NCBI RefSeq assembly: GCF_047663525.1
Contig: NC_092602.1
Location: forward strand, 4,471,501 to 4,535,500
Source of the DNA: Anas platyrhynchos
Lineage: Eukaryota > Chordata > Aves > Anseriformes > Anatidae
Direction of reading: 5' to 3'
Length of the DNA stretch: 64,000 bases
Below, in pieces: positions 31,219 through 43,055 of the stretch (within the stretch, counting starts at the first letter, position 1; each line of letters opens with the position of its first letter). Made by a program: the position numbers and the translations under genes. Below the pieces are notes generated by a model. It searched no databases. It saw only the letters and a program-made list of their open reading frames with translations, and had not been told where the DNA came from.

Positions 31219-34139
31219 GGGCAACCACGGCGATCTACAAAGCTTCTCCCTCTGCAGTGATGAAGTCCTGGGCAAGGAACTGCCTTTCCTCCTGGGATTC
31301 TTCTCTTCTTGGGGTCCTGACTTGCCTAATACATAACTCAGACACATCATCCCAGAAAAGGCAGTGCCTTGAGTGTGGGCTCCATGAGCTCCTGCTATGT
31401 GCTTGCAGCAGGGAGCCTGGTGGCTGAGCTGAAGCCTGTTGAAAAGAAGCCAAGAGCAGTCCTCAACCACCTGGAGACCAAGAACCCGAGGTCCAAGCTC
31501 CAGGTGAGGGAAATTGGACATGACCCAGTTGTCCTGCTGGGTAGTGACCCAAGGAAAAACCTGGCCACACTGGAAGGGGAAGAACAGCCCCAAAGGAGTA
31601 GTCTTGCACATGGGCTTCTCATCTAAATGTCTCAAAATGCTGACCCAAACCTTGTTAATTTATCATAGAATAAGTTATCATAAGTTAGCTTATCATAGTT
31701 AACTTAACAGAGGTAAAATACAATAGACGCTTAATTCTGAGGCATATGCTCCTTGAAAGTCACCAGCCAACACACAGGCAGGGAGCCTACTGTGATCATT
31801 CGGGTGGTACTATGCTTTTTTTCCGTCTTTCTTCCTTTCCTGCTTGTGGTGACAGTCCAGACAGTAACAGTCATGTCCTGCCCTTTTCCCCCACACCACT
31901 TAAAGATGGCAGGGGGTCTGTGCGTACCATTGCATTTTCACAGAAATAAGAAAGTATCCCTAAAAACCCTTGATTGCCTGCTGGGAATACAGCAGACGGC
32001 TGGCATTGAATACAGATAATAGCTTTGTGGGCCTAAAATGTTGAGGACAAAACTCCTTGACAATTTTATTTCACCAAGGGCTCTTTTTCACTGATTTTCA
32101 CTCTGAAGGATTTTAATAGCTCTGGCCTTGATCACTTCACCAGCACATGAATGACAGCTGCAGGAAGAACTATAACATTTTAATTGACATTTGTGTTTAG
32201 AAGCTCAACTATAATTAGAGGCAAGTGAATCATCTGCAAGAAATAATTAATTCAGGCAGTTCTGCCTTTCTTCCTCTTCGTGAATTTTCTATGAACAGGT
32301 TGCTACATTTGCAAGCCCATTCTTCATTCACACTTAGTCACACACTTTCTCTAGGTCTGCTGATGGCTTGCAGCAGCCAGCAGCAGGTCTGGGTTTCCCA
32401 CCGTGCTGGGCAATGACACGAGTTTCGTACTGATGTTCCCAGTCCTCAGCTACATGCTGTAGGGAAACAGCCATCACTGTGTGGATGTGAATTTTATATC
32501 CCAGTGCAGAAACCTGGTTTAAAGTATGTGTGCTGTGCTGGACAGCTGGGATCAGTCCAGAGCCAGGAGGGGTAGGATACCCTCTCTGGGGTGTTTGGCT
32601 TCAGACCTGCTTACACTGCATGGGGCTTCCCTGAAAGTATGATGACCATACTGCTTGTTTCTTTCCTACCGACGGGAGAAATGTGCAATCCTACTGCTCT
32701 GTTCACAAACATTTCTTCAACCTTTATGTCCTGCCCCATGTCGTGGGATCTTCCCATGGAACTTCAGTCTCAGTTTATGGTGCTGGGCCACAACTGCAGG
32801 AATGTCTGTTATAGATCAACCACTGTCCTGAAACACTTGGACCACAGTAAGGTCCAAAGCCCTATGTAGCCTTAATTTTCTTCATCCAAGGCACGGATTC
32901 TATGAAGGGGGGTGGGGTGGGATTATAACAGTACTAATGATTTGGGACTCCCTCAAGGAAATCCCAAACATTGATTCTTCATTAACCACACCACCCCTAG
33001 GCTATGAAGGATGTGACTCTGGACTAACAGTCAATTCTCAACTCGTCTATACAACAAAATGAAAGAAGGAGTCCTGGTATATCTATTTGCTGTTCTCTTG
33101 GTCTTACAACAGCACAAGACACCAAACACCCTGATTTCTGAGCCTCCAGCTTTAGATTCCCATTAGAAGTTGGAGAACTGTTCTCTGGTCAGGGAGGTTG
33201 GCTGGTCTTTGTATAAAGCAGGACCCTATGTTCATGAGGTGCTGGTGAAGCTGGGGAGAAGGTGGCTAGGATCTGGGAACCTTGTTCTTGTTATGGGGCC
33301 AGGCAGGATGGTTTCTGTATCCCGAGGAACTCAGTTTGCCAAAGGTGTCCACTGCTCCCCGAGAAGGTAGAAAAAAGAGTGCTGGGGATCGACAATAATG
33401 GACATCACGTTTCCTTTCAGCCTCTGTAGTTTCATTCCACCTGCAAGAAGCAAGTGGTGCTGGAAGCTTTGCAAGCAAAAATTGCTGAGATTCAGAATCT
33501 GGAGGAAATATCCAAGATGGAAGGGTTAGCAATGCCTTAGTTGTTTCAGTGGGAAGGAAATGGCCTAAGGAATACATGTGGAAATGAGAACACTAATGCA
33601 AACATAGCAGATCTTTCTTAAAAGAGCTACACCCAGAAAGGTATTTTACCTTTTTAAGAAGGAAGGGTTGGGAGGATAAGTGTCATCAAGACAGCCACTG
33701 TAAGAGTGGTGATATTCTGTATGAATTTACTAGGGACTGGCAGCGTCCTACCAACCAAGAAAGCAACCCGTTCCAAAGTGTCAGAACCCCATACAGAAAT
33801 GCCCTGGATGTGGCCAGGAAATGTGGCAGAAAACAGAAACCAGACTGTTTCCTGCCCTGCCTTGTCAGCTCATCCTGGTTCAGCCTACCACACTCAAGTT
33901 GGTCATGATTTCAGCTATTCTTTGGCTACAAAAAAGCAAAAAAAGGAAATGAGAGGATTCTGTTTCATCTGAAGAAACTTGGTCTCCCTGCTCTCACTAT
34001 TCAGTGTCAGGGCCATGGGCCAGTCCAAGGAGATGGGAGATGGTTATCAAGCAGTACTCCTTCATGTAACTCCACCTCAACAAGGTGTGAGGAGGCGGAG
34101 TGTGTTTGTTGCTGGGTAAATTTCACAAAGTATTTATCT
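31219..34139. other. Non-coding DNA, no supported gene
   Basis: The 188-codon minus frame at 31069-31635 partly runs antisense through the CR1 and matches nothing. Nested plus frames at 31137-31626 likewise lack motifs. 31750-34139 contains only short frames and no repeat that I recognise. Confidence 0.45.
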
Positions 34140-35130
34140 TTCTCGTATGGACTTCACTTATTTGTACCTTTCTCAGTTTTCTAACAGTTATGTTTTAAGT
34201 TCCTGTTTTCTGTTTTGCATTTAAGCTTATTTCTTCCTAAGAGCTTGATGCAAAGCCCAGTCAAACCAAATTTGCCCTGAGTAATTGTTATGTCTTTAAC
34301 AATCTTAATACAGCTTCTTAAACAAGTTCTGTGTTTTTCATCTGGGAGTATCAATAAGCAAGTGCTGACAATAATTTAAGTTTTTATTAACTTGTTATTA
34401 GTGGCCTAGACAAAGAACCTGAAGTTTGTATATAGCTGTAAAGTCTAATCTAATCTGATCTATCTATCTGATATACTTGCCTGGGCAATCAGCCACAGCT
34501 TGATAGCTGGGAGAGTATAAAGTTCACCTGCCAAATAGCTGAAATGACAAAAAAGGACAGAAGCTGAAAAGCAATTATTAATTGATGTGTTTTTGATTGA
34601 AGTTAGCTGCTATTGATCATCTCACTGCTTAAATGAACGAGGCTCATAATGTAATCTTTATGCTGAACATTGATACACCATGCGCCATGCACCTTCCTCA
34701 TTGATCTGTTGTACATTGGCAAAGTTATTTAGCATCCCATTACATGAAAATCAATGATGAGATCATATTACACAATCTGAGGCCCAACTGTGGCACTTTT
34801 ATTAAGATATGTAGCACACTGTCACCACAACAGAGGAATTCATTTGCGGGACTCTCAGTCGCCATCAATCTGTGGGATGCATATGTATATCTGTATGTAC
34901 AAAATTAAAAGAAGTAACTGCTACTTTGAAATCATATTATATCAGCTGATGAGCAGTTTTATAAGATATTTCATATTAAAATGTGCTGAAATGCTTTTCT
35001 AAATTTTTCCGCATCTCCTGCGTGAAGTTGCAGTAATTCATTCTATAGAGATTTTTATACTGCACCATATGCTTTCAGACCGTAGCTGTTTTACATCGTT
35101 AGCATAACCATGTGATAAAATTAGAGCAAG
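34140..35130. promoter_or_regulatory. Candidate conserved non-coding element or cluster
   Basis: About 1 kb of AT-rich, repeat-free sequence dense in TAAT/ATTA and CAAT cores. Examples are GAAAAGCAATTATTAATTGATG from about 34568, GATTGAAGTTAGCTGC, AAAATCAATGATGAG at about 34747, and TTCATATTAAAATGTGC. An ATCT/AATC simple repeat lies at 34444-34472. Low CpG and lack of LINE or LTR sequence suit a distal enhancer in a gene-poor region. Conservation is not shown by a single sequence. Confidence 0.33.
34444..34472. repeat. TAATC / ATCT short simple repeat
   Basis: Imperfect TCTAATC units pass into four ATCT units. Confidence 0.6.
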
Positions 35131-35846
35131 GTCTTGATATGCTGTCCTGTCATGGCACTTTGCCAACTCACAGCCAAGCTTGGAACTTGCTGTGGGCGAA
35201 CTGGTGCACGCACCGTCAAATTTCGTAGCCTTTGATGAGCTGTGGGTCTTGAGGTGGCAGTAACTAGGAGCACTTACTGAGTCAGGTTCATAACCAAGCT
35301 ACAAGGGGGGACAAATTGTCTAGCTAGAGATGGGGACCATTATGAATACTGGCCATATCCATGATCCACTGTGCTGATCTTGCATGTTGTTTAATTCCTG
35401 TTAGGAATGCAGTCTTCACCACCCAAGTGTTACTGTGTTTTATTTTCATCTCATAATCTAGCATGTCCTTTAGCAGCAGTATGGAAGCAATTTTTCATCT
35501 TTTCTGCTTCTGCCTCCCTATCCATCTTCACAAAATCTTCTTAACCTCAACTCAGAAGTTTGTTTCATCTAAATCTGCTCAGAAAAGGTCATCCCCACAC
35601 TCTAGCAGCTTCCATCTAAGCATCTTGTTTATGTAGATTTTTTTTTGCAAGGTTTCTAAAACATTCAAATTATTTCCTGGATATTTTCTCAAATTCTGAC
35701 AAAGTATTTTCACTCCATATGTTGCTGATTCATGTATGTCACAGACTGATAATCTGCTTCAGGACTGCAAAGAAGAAATGCATGTTGACTTTATGCAGTT
35801 AGCTTTCATGGGTTGAGCAACTTGCTGCTCCTGTAATTGGGGCCTG

Positions 35847-35866
35847 TTTTTTTTTTTTTTTTTTTT
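35847..35866. repeat. poly(T) run, 20 nt
   Basis: Uninterrupted T homopolymer. Confidence 0.8.
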
Positions 35867-36146
35867 AAGTTGACAGTATCTGGAAAGATATCCAGCCATT
35901 GGGGATGATATCCCTTTTTGTGCTGAATCAAGCATTTTGTGTTCATCATTGGAAATTTTAATCTGAATGAAACAAGAAAGCTGCGTTTGTATCTCTTGCA
36001 AGTGCTTAATTTCTCTAAGAGCAGCTTACTCCTGGAGAATGTCTGTGATTTAATTTGTGGCTAGTCCATTTACCTTCTAAAACTGCTGAATACAACTCTG
36101 TACCATCATTTCAAAGAAGACCAAATGTTATATTGAGTATTAGTCT

Positions 36147-36206
36147 GCCTATCTGTCTGTCAGTCCAACCATCTATCCATCCATTCATTCATCTATCTAT
36201 CTATCC
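36147..36206. repeat. Interrupted ATCT/ATCC/ATTC microsatellite
   Basis: Compound tetranucleotide repeat. TATC and TGTC units are followed by ATCC, ATTC and then several perfect ATCT units. Confidence 0.85.
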
Positions 36207-36888
36207 TTATACTCCCATCCTTAGGAGTAACTAAACACTTCCCAGGTAAATCAAATCTGCATTGGTATGGAGAATCATTCATTCGCAACAGCTGAGCCCA
36301 CTAAAAGCAGATTCTTGCCATAAAAGTCATCTGATGCTGTGGGTGAATTATCAGTCCTTGTAAACACTGTGCTTCTAGATGTAATTTATCCTAATTTAGC
36401 TCTTGTTATTGTCTTGTGTATTGTCTCTGAATAAGGCAATCTTGAAAATGCAGTCTAAGATACACTAATGAATACTGAAAGTCTGCAGTGGAGTTGACCT
36501 GAATGTTTGCAGCTTCTCTTCTCTACCTGGTGACACTATTACAGATTTATTTTTTTTGGAGCAGGCATGTTATTGCAAAATACAATTTTTCATGGCTTTT
36601 GTCCAAAAATGATATTTTGGCAAGAAAAAAATTAGCAGTATTGGATAACTTCCTAGCAGTGGGCAATTATTATTTTAGGGGGACATTTTTTAACAACCAT
36701 GTATAGCTTGCTCTGAGACTGACTTTCCTGTCCCATCCACACCTAACTTCTCTGCAACTCCTCTCTGTGCACAGGCCTGGGACCCTGAGGAGCAGCATCA
36801 GTCTTTACCATGAAATATCTCCAACAGATGCTGCAATTCCATGTGTTAGCATCTTGGAACCCCTAGTCAAATAAATGGTTCATGAACT

Positions 36889-36924
36889 TAATTATTAATT
36901 GGGTCATTAATTAATTAATAATTA
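36889..36924. repeat. 12-bp AT-only inverted repeat with homeodomain-type cores
   Basis: TAATTATTAATT (36889-36900) and AATTAATAATTA (36913-36924) are exact reverse complements around a 12-nt loop. Each arm carries ATTA/TAAT cores. Confidence 0.75.
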
Positions 36925-37739
36925 TTGAGTCATGGTTAGTCTCCCTTGCTAGCTTACGGCCTATTGCTCTGGATAAAGCTTTTCCTCTTACTGACATGCC
37001 ATAGGCCACACTAGTCCCAGACATGCAGAGGGAAGGAGCAGCCAAGGTATGCTGAAGTTTGAGACCTCCTGCATGGAAATCCCCCCTGTTATTTTAGGTA
37101 TTGTAATTCCATTATGACACCATACACCAGTGCACACACAAACACTGCCCTGCAGGCTGAGTGCTTGCCGACACATGCAGGTTAGCAGCAGTGACCAGGG
37201 AGATGCTCTGCCTTCTAGTGCATCTGCTCTCCAGCTTGACTCCTGTGCCTGCAGCATTCCCAAGGGTCAATCCTCAGCTTTTCCAGGGCACCTCTGAGTA
37301 GCTGTGAATTGGAGATAGCCCTGTGGGGAAGTCCTGTGCACATTGTGAATGGATTTCTGTACTCATCACATTCTTCACTCTGTGGTCCGTCACCAGACTG
37401 AAATGCATGCTCAGCTCTTTACATAGGGATCCTGCTGAGCTTCTGTGTCTTGGGCAGCACTGCCCTTCAGGCGGAGGGCAGAGTCTTCCCCCCAGAGCTT
37501 CCTGGGGCTTTCCCTTTGTTCTGGCTCTTGCCTGGCAACCTATTTTAGCTCGGACAGAATTGACCCCACTTATGTGGCACTTAACAACAAATTATAGCCA
37601 GCAATTTGGAGCTTCTGTCGTTTGTTATTTAAATGTATTTATTCCTGGTTATCACCCTACTACTGCAGCCTCAGAAGCTGGGATAAAGGCAGCAATTAGC
37701 AAAGCAAAACCTACATGCAATTTACTCCTGGTGTAATAG

Positions 37740-38550
37740 CTCAGGGCGACTGGGGCATGACTCCAGCTGGTAAGGCTCTGCTCTCTCCTCCCTTCCTCTG
37801 ACCTGGGTGTGAGCTGGCTGCCTCAGCCTGTGGATGTGAGGGTGCTGAAGGGATGCCAGCAAGTCCCTGCACTTTCATGCCACTCCTGTTGCTAAGGCAA
37901 CTCCATCTTTTGGCTGCCAGAGCTCTGATCCGGGGCTGCACTGTAACACAGATAGTGGGTAGTGGGAATAATGGGATAGAGAGCTCCATCCTGGAGGGTG
38001 CTGGGGTGTGGGCTGAATTAAATCAAGCAGGACCCAGGTAGGGTTCTACGTTTGTGTAGGGTTGACCCTGCGTGTGTGCAGAGGCCACCAGCAGTTCTGG
38101 GTGCAGGGGAGCAAAGGGGCAGTGTAAGATCTGGGGGTGATGCAAAGGGCTGGTGCCAGCCATGTGAGGGTGTACCATGGTGGTTTGGTGAGTGGTTCTG
38201 GATGCTGTTGGCCTCGGCTGGCTGTGGTGGGGGTGATCGCCCTTGTGACACCTCTGTGTGGAAACTGGTATAGGGATTTTCGTGTCCGTGTACATCTCAT
38301 GAGAGGCATCTCTGTGCTGAAGACCATTCCCCTGGGTGCCCCTGGGGTGTCATGGTGGGGAGGCCAGGCAGTAAAAGGGAGCACAGCTGAGCTGTGTCCT
38401 GGGGTTTGGTGGACTGCTCCGGTGAGTAGAGATGTGGGCATGACTCTGAGGGCATGGGGGTGTGCCTTGTGTCCACAGACCAAGATACCTGCTGGGTAAA
38501 TGGGCCGGACTAGAAGGCTGTCATGCATTAACACCACTAGGCCTCTGACA
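37740..38550. other. G-skewed, GC-richer block without recognised function
   Basis: The plus strand is unusually rich in G and T, with many GGGGT and GTGTG words, and both strands are free of stops for long distances. No CpG enrichment, splice-supported exon or known repeat is seen. It could be a degenerate minisatellite. Confidence 0.35.
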
Positions 38551-39440
38551 TGGTCATCCTGCCTGCCTGAGTAGGGCTGTGGTGGTATCTCCTCAACCCA
38601 TCCCTTCCAAAAGAGAAGAGCTCTTCAGATTCCTGCACTTCTGCAGGTGGACAAAGCCCTCAGCATTTGCTTTGTGTTAAAACAGGCCATTTATTAGCTG
38701 GGAAATGACGGTCTGTGCCCATAAGGGGGTGGAGAGTGCACACCAGACCCACATGTGCAGGTCTGCACTTTCTCATCTCTGTGTCAGTGGCAGCACTGCA
38801 GCAGTGTGATTAAGTGATTCGCCTTCATCCCCCAGCCATTGAAAGACACTGACCCCTTCCCCTCCCCAAAGCTTAGACCAGCCATTTCAGCTAGGCGAAA
38901 GCAATTGTCAGGAGAATAAACTGCAGTGTGCTGCTTCCAGACTGCCACAGCAGAGGGGGCTTGGTGTCAGGGTGAACCTAAAACGATAACCCTGCATCAA
39001 CAGGGACAGTCAAACAGCAACATCATAAATCTCCATATGCCTTTCATCCCCATACCTGGTAGCATGCAGGTAGGATGAAGTCTTTTCCATCCTGTGCCGC
39101 CCTAGACTGCACCCTGCGTGTCCTCCAAGAGCAGTTCAGCTGAGGAGTCTTCTAGCTGTCACCTCTTAGGTCCTCCCAGCCACCCTGCAGCACTCCCACT
39201 ACAGAGCCAGTGGCTCTGTTAGAAGACAGCTCAGTGTCTTCTCCTTGGGAAAGACCTTCTCTGAGCCTTGGCTCTCCCATGGCTTTCAACAGGATTCCTC
39301 ATTGCTCTTGTATGGTAAGTTTCTAAATCTGCACTAATTCTTTACACCAAATGCATTGGTGCTTTTATCAGACATTTTTCTGATCCTAGCAAGGAATCCC
39401 CCACGCACTATTTCATACCTTTAGTTTTTCTAATATGCTC

Positions 39441-39458
39441 AAAAAAAAAAAAAAAAAA
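39441..39458. repeat. poly(A) run, 18 nt
   Basis: Uninterrupted A homopolymer with no recognisable element upstream. Confidence 0.8.
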
Positions 39459-39459
39459 G

Positions 39460-40744
39460 AAAACAGAAGGCATTAAATCAGCTCTGGTACTTGACAAAGC
39501 AGTCTAAATTTTTATTTACATCTGGCTGAAGCTTTCGACTGACATTTTTCAAAATAAAATATGAAAGGAAATACTCATTTTGATGCCATGTTCCATTTTA
39601 AAAATGAGATTCTAAAGAAAGTACTTAATTTCAGCTCAAAAGTTTGCTGTAATCACGAATACCAATGTCAGAAATGGAAACAGAGCCTGCAAAGGAAAAC
39701 ACAGCTATTTTGTAATCTTTCTCATTCCTGCTAAGGAGGAAAACTTGTGACAACCCTACTTAGACTCATTCTACCACCCAGCTTGAGTGATGGTCCCCTC
39801 TGAGCTTCTAGTTTGTGCATTTATGAAAACAGCTCACAATGATTAATCTTTGTTGTATTACTCAGTGCTCCTTGGTTGTAGTTTCATTCATGAGCTGATA
39901 CTCAGTCCTGCAAATGGATTCATTATTCATATGGATGCTGTAAGTGCACGTAAATCATTTTCATTCTCCAGGGTTACCAGAAACTCTTTGTTGTGACAAC
40001 TGACTGCTAATTACTATTCAGTACATGTGATAGGTCAGTTGAGACAATTTCTATCCCTTTATTGGGTTACTGAGTCTTTTTACTAGGAGAGTAACAATTA
40101 AAGGTGAGTGAAAAATGGTCATGACTGCTTTCAGCATCTAAAAAAAAAAAGTAATCCACACGCAGAGAAAATACTGGGAGAGAATTGACAAACACAGCAA
40201 AAACAGCAGAAAATAATTAACAGTTATTCATTGATTGTGTGTTGATGTGCTCTGGAGGCTTTACTCAATATTTCATGCTTTTTCAGCAAACAGGACGGGT
40301 GGAAATTTGCTCTTGATATTTTGATGATAACTACATGAATTCAGCAGATGGGGCTTAAAGAAAACATACCAGGTACTGTAAAACTTGTAAAGAAAGTCAT
40401 GAGAATTATAGACAGCAAACATTCCCAAGCAAGCATACAAACATACTAACTGTTAAAATTGTGACAATTCCATGAAGCAGCCTCCTTTCCCAAATCCTGG
40501 AGATGGAGAACAAAGCAACTTTGCCATGCAATATTCCTAGTCTCTGAGCATATTTCATTAGTTCTTTGTGGCTTCATCAGAGATACTCCTGCCTGACAAA
40601 GTAAAAGCGGAGCAGGGCCCATGTTTTACACAAAGCAAGGTTCATTTGTATAGAAACGAGCTGCCGTACAAGAGATAATGGTTTATTATTGCACTTTGTG
40701 GTTCTCCATTCATTCACAGCTCATGTGACTCTAGCTACAGCCAA
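39460..40744. promoter_or_regulatory. Candidate conserved non-coding block
   Basis: AT-rich repeat-free sequence containing AGAAAATAATTAACAGTTATTCATTGATTG at about 40208-40237. It also holds GCAACTTTGCCATGCAATATTCC near 40515 and GATAATGGTTTATTATTGCAC near 40673. Open frames are absent over more than a kilobase, which is unusual in this window and shows that the DNA is rich in stops on both strands. The regulatory reading is inference. Confidence 0.28.
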
Positions 40745-41250
40745 GTCAGTTTGAATTAATTTCTCAAGTATGGCTTCATGAGACAATGCATCAGATGTTT
40801 TAATAAAATTCAGACAGGCTGCTGCTATCAAGGTCCTTTCAGGCGTTAATTAGGGGTTTCTATCAAAAAAAAAAAAAAAGCAATAATTTTTTCTGGTACT
40901 GTCTTTTTGTGATTCTGATGCTCTCAGTTCCATCCTCCTGGATGTTTATAAATTCCTGCCTTTAATATTTAACATGTAGTACATTGGTTTACCAAGGATT
41001 AGGCAGATATTACAGCCAGCTCAGTGCCAAAAGCACTCTGTTTTGCTTTGTTCAAGATGGCTCTCACATCTGCTTTGTTTCACCCAGTCTTGCCTTTCCT
41101 TTGCTCTCTAACTGAACAGAAATAAATGTCATTATTTTCATCCATTCCTTAAGTAAACTCTGTGGCCCTCTGCCTGTGAGTTTGCTACGTCCTATGATTT
41201 GCTAATGCTTTACTTTTGCATTACATGTGTGTTCACTAACTTCTTAAGAG
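40745..41250 (-). mobile_element. Old CR1 LINE fragment, reverse transcriptase core (antisense)
   Basis: On the plus strand the antisense landmarks of the CR1 reverse transcriptase core appear in order. They are GCATCAGATGTTTTAATAAAATTCAGA at about 40788 (family: GTGTCAAAGGCCTTACTGAAGTCCA), CCTGGATGTTTATAAATTCC at about 40937, and CAAGATGGCTCTCACATCTGC with TTTCACCCAGTCTTGCC at about 41053-41094 (family: GATGGGTGTCACATTTGC then CCAGTC). Last is CTTAAGTAAACTCTGTGGCCC at about 41148. It is strongly diverged, carries a 15-nt A run at about 40865, and has no coding capacity. Together with 3885-4768 and 12940-13860 it forms an old layer of minus-strand CR1 copies. Confidence 0.7.
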
Positions 41251-42744
41251 CCTTAGTATTTCCTCGATATGGAAGAACAGCATGCAAGTCAGCTGGGACT
41301 CGCTGTCTGCTTTAAGTGAAGTTTAAAGAAACCCAGGCGTTTCAACTCACTTTCTTTTTGCTTGTGATTTCAGAAACCACTTGACCAGGTCAGAAGCCTC
41401 ATGACACATGCTCTCAGCGCCCTATGGTCATGGGCTGTTACAGTCTTCCCTTTGGTTAGGGTGGTGATGACAGATGAAGCTTTGATTTTTCTTTGTGAAT
41501 AAACCACCATGATTCCAAGTACATTGGCAGTCCAGAGCCCACTCACAAGGCACTACTAAGCAACTAGGGACAGAGACAGTAATGGATGCTTCAGGTCCAA
41601 CAGGATAACTCTTCTATACCATGATGGGTTTAATCCTGGCCTAGCTCAGGATGTGGACCTCTGAAAAAAGCTGCAGTGGTCTAAAGGATCCTCAGCCTGG
41701 TATCCACCATAGGCTGGGTTGGTCATCAGCCATGCCCAAACTGATGTGTGATGGGTCATCCATTGACAGACTGATGTTCAGAAAGTGGAGACTGGCTGCA
41801 ACTCAGTGAACCCGGTGTCCAAATGGATGGACCAACCCAAACTGGATCTGATGGGACACCAGGCTGATTTGCATAGAGAGGCTGAGTCCATCCCACTTGC
41901 ACCCAAGCTGGGTCTAGCAGATCTTTATACGTCCCTACAGGGGCCTGGCATGCTTACTGGGCTATCTGCCAATTTTCTGCACATATTCCCTTATTGCTCT
42001 TAAGCAAAAAAATTTCTGGCAGTTCTTGCCAAAGATGGGTGGATTGTTTCCAACTTGGCTGCAAGCTATGGGTTTGACAGGTAGTCATCAGCTGCTGTTT
42101 TACAATGGTGACAAGCTTCAGTGGGTAATGAGGAGCACAGACAGCATCCCCCAAGTTCTCAGGCACGTTGGTCTGATTGCAGACCACACCAGCCTATTGT
42201 GATCAATGACTGAACCCTTACGTGGGATATCTTTTGGTAGATGGCACCATGGAAGTCAATGCATAGATGGTTTCACTGTTTCAAAAGATCATTTATTTCC
42301 CTTCCAAATACACACACACACCATGTAGGTCAAGACAATCATTGATATAACTCCGGCATTTCCAAATTTTGCCCACTACATTTAGAATAAAATGTGTCAA
42401 CATAAGAGGTCTATTTCAGGTGCCTCATTATCTGTGCTAACGGCACATTGAGCTGTGTTCTTTGCTCTGTGCTGGCATATGTATCCCTTCCTCCATGGCC
42501 TGGATCTTGAGGTCCAGGCTACATACTCTACACTCACTGCTGAAACAATGCACTGACTTTTATATTTATTCAGGGAACCATGTGACTGTAAGATCCACAC
42601 GTGGTAATTCAACAGAAAAATTATACTAAACCTCAAAGGGATGGAGCCTTTATTTGAGCTGATACATTCTGAGTAACACTCGTTAGGAAAGTAATTTGGA
42701 TTCTCCCTTGAGAGATCTGGCTGTGTGATAGGTACATCAGAGAT
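41251..42744. other. Non-coding DNA, no gene seen
   Basis: 41690-41860 contains two similar phrases, CCCAAACTGATGTGTGATGGG and CCCAAACTGGATCTGATGGG, about 100 bp apart, hinting at an old internal duplication. An octamer ATTTGCAT lies at 41867-41874 and a (CA) repeat at 42310-42321. No gene or known repeat is recognised. Confidence 0.4.
42310..42321. repeat. Short (CA) microsatellite
   Basis: About six CA units. Confidence 0.7.
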
Positions 42745-43055
42745 AAAAGGAAGACTAGGGAAATTGTGGGCCCTGTCCGGAAGGAGACGGGAGACCTGGT
42801 CACTTGGGATATGGAGAAGGCTGAGTTACTCAGTGACTTTTTTGGCTTGGTTGTCACTGGCAAGAGCTCCAGCTCCATGATCTGGCAATGTGCGCTTGCA
42901 GTCCAGAAAGCCAACCATATCCTGGGCGGCACCAAAAGCAGTGTGGCCAGCAGGCTGAGGGAGGTGATTTGTCCCCTCTGTTCTCCTAAGACCCCACCTG
43001 GAGCCCTATGTTCAGCTCTCAGGCCCCTGGCTCTCAGGCCCCCAGCAGCGAGTGC
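42745..43055 (+). mobile_element. CR1 LINE fragment with the reverse transcriptase deleted in frame
   Basis: Two separated parts of CR1 ORF2 are joined. The first (about 42745-42880) translates to GPVRKETGDLVTWDMEKAEL followed by LSDFFGLVVTGK, which is the linker between endonuclease and reverse transcriptase (family: GPLLNE-GALVTEDTEKAELLNAFFASVFT). The second (about 42888-43055) translates to QKANHILGGTKSSVASRLRE followed by VICPLCS, the region downstream of the reverse transcriptase (family: [34 protein letters not shown]). Both lie in one uninterrupted plus frame that runs 42766-43167. The whole polymerase domain, with its F-A-D-D box, is missing. The 233-codon minus frame over the same DNA is a shadow. 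The copy cannot be autonomous. Confidence 0.85.

Larger units (their letters stand above)
35131..39459. other. Non-coding DNA, no supported gene
   Basis: It includes poly(T) 35847-35866, a tetranucleotide repeat at 36147-36206, an AT palindrome at 36889-36924, and a G-skewed GC-richer block at 37740-38550 with open frames on both strands (163 codons minus, 120 plus). It ends in an 18-nt A run at 39441-39458. None of the frames is recognisable. Confidence 0.45.

Noticed and set aside
31069-31635. 188-codon minus-strand open frame
   Set aside because: It begins antisense in the CR1 tail at 30940-31218, overlaps equally open plus frames, and shows no domain or conserved motif.
39441-39458. Poly(A) runs (here and at 657 and 63045) as tails of processed pseudogenes
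   Set aside because: No gene-like sequence, polyadenylation hexamer at the right distance or target duplication was found. Processed pseudogenes are also rare in birds because CR1 does not use poly(A).
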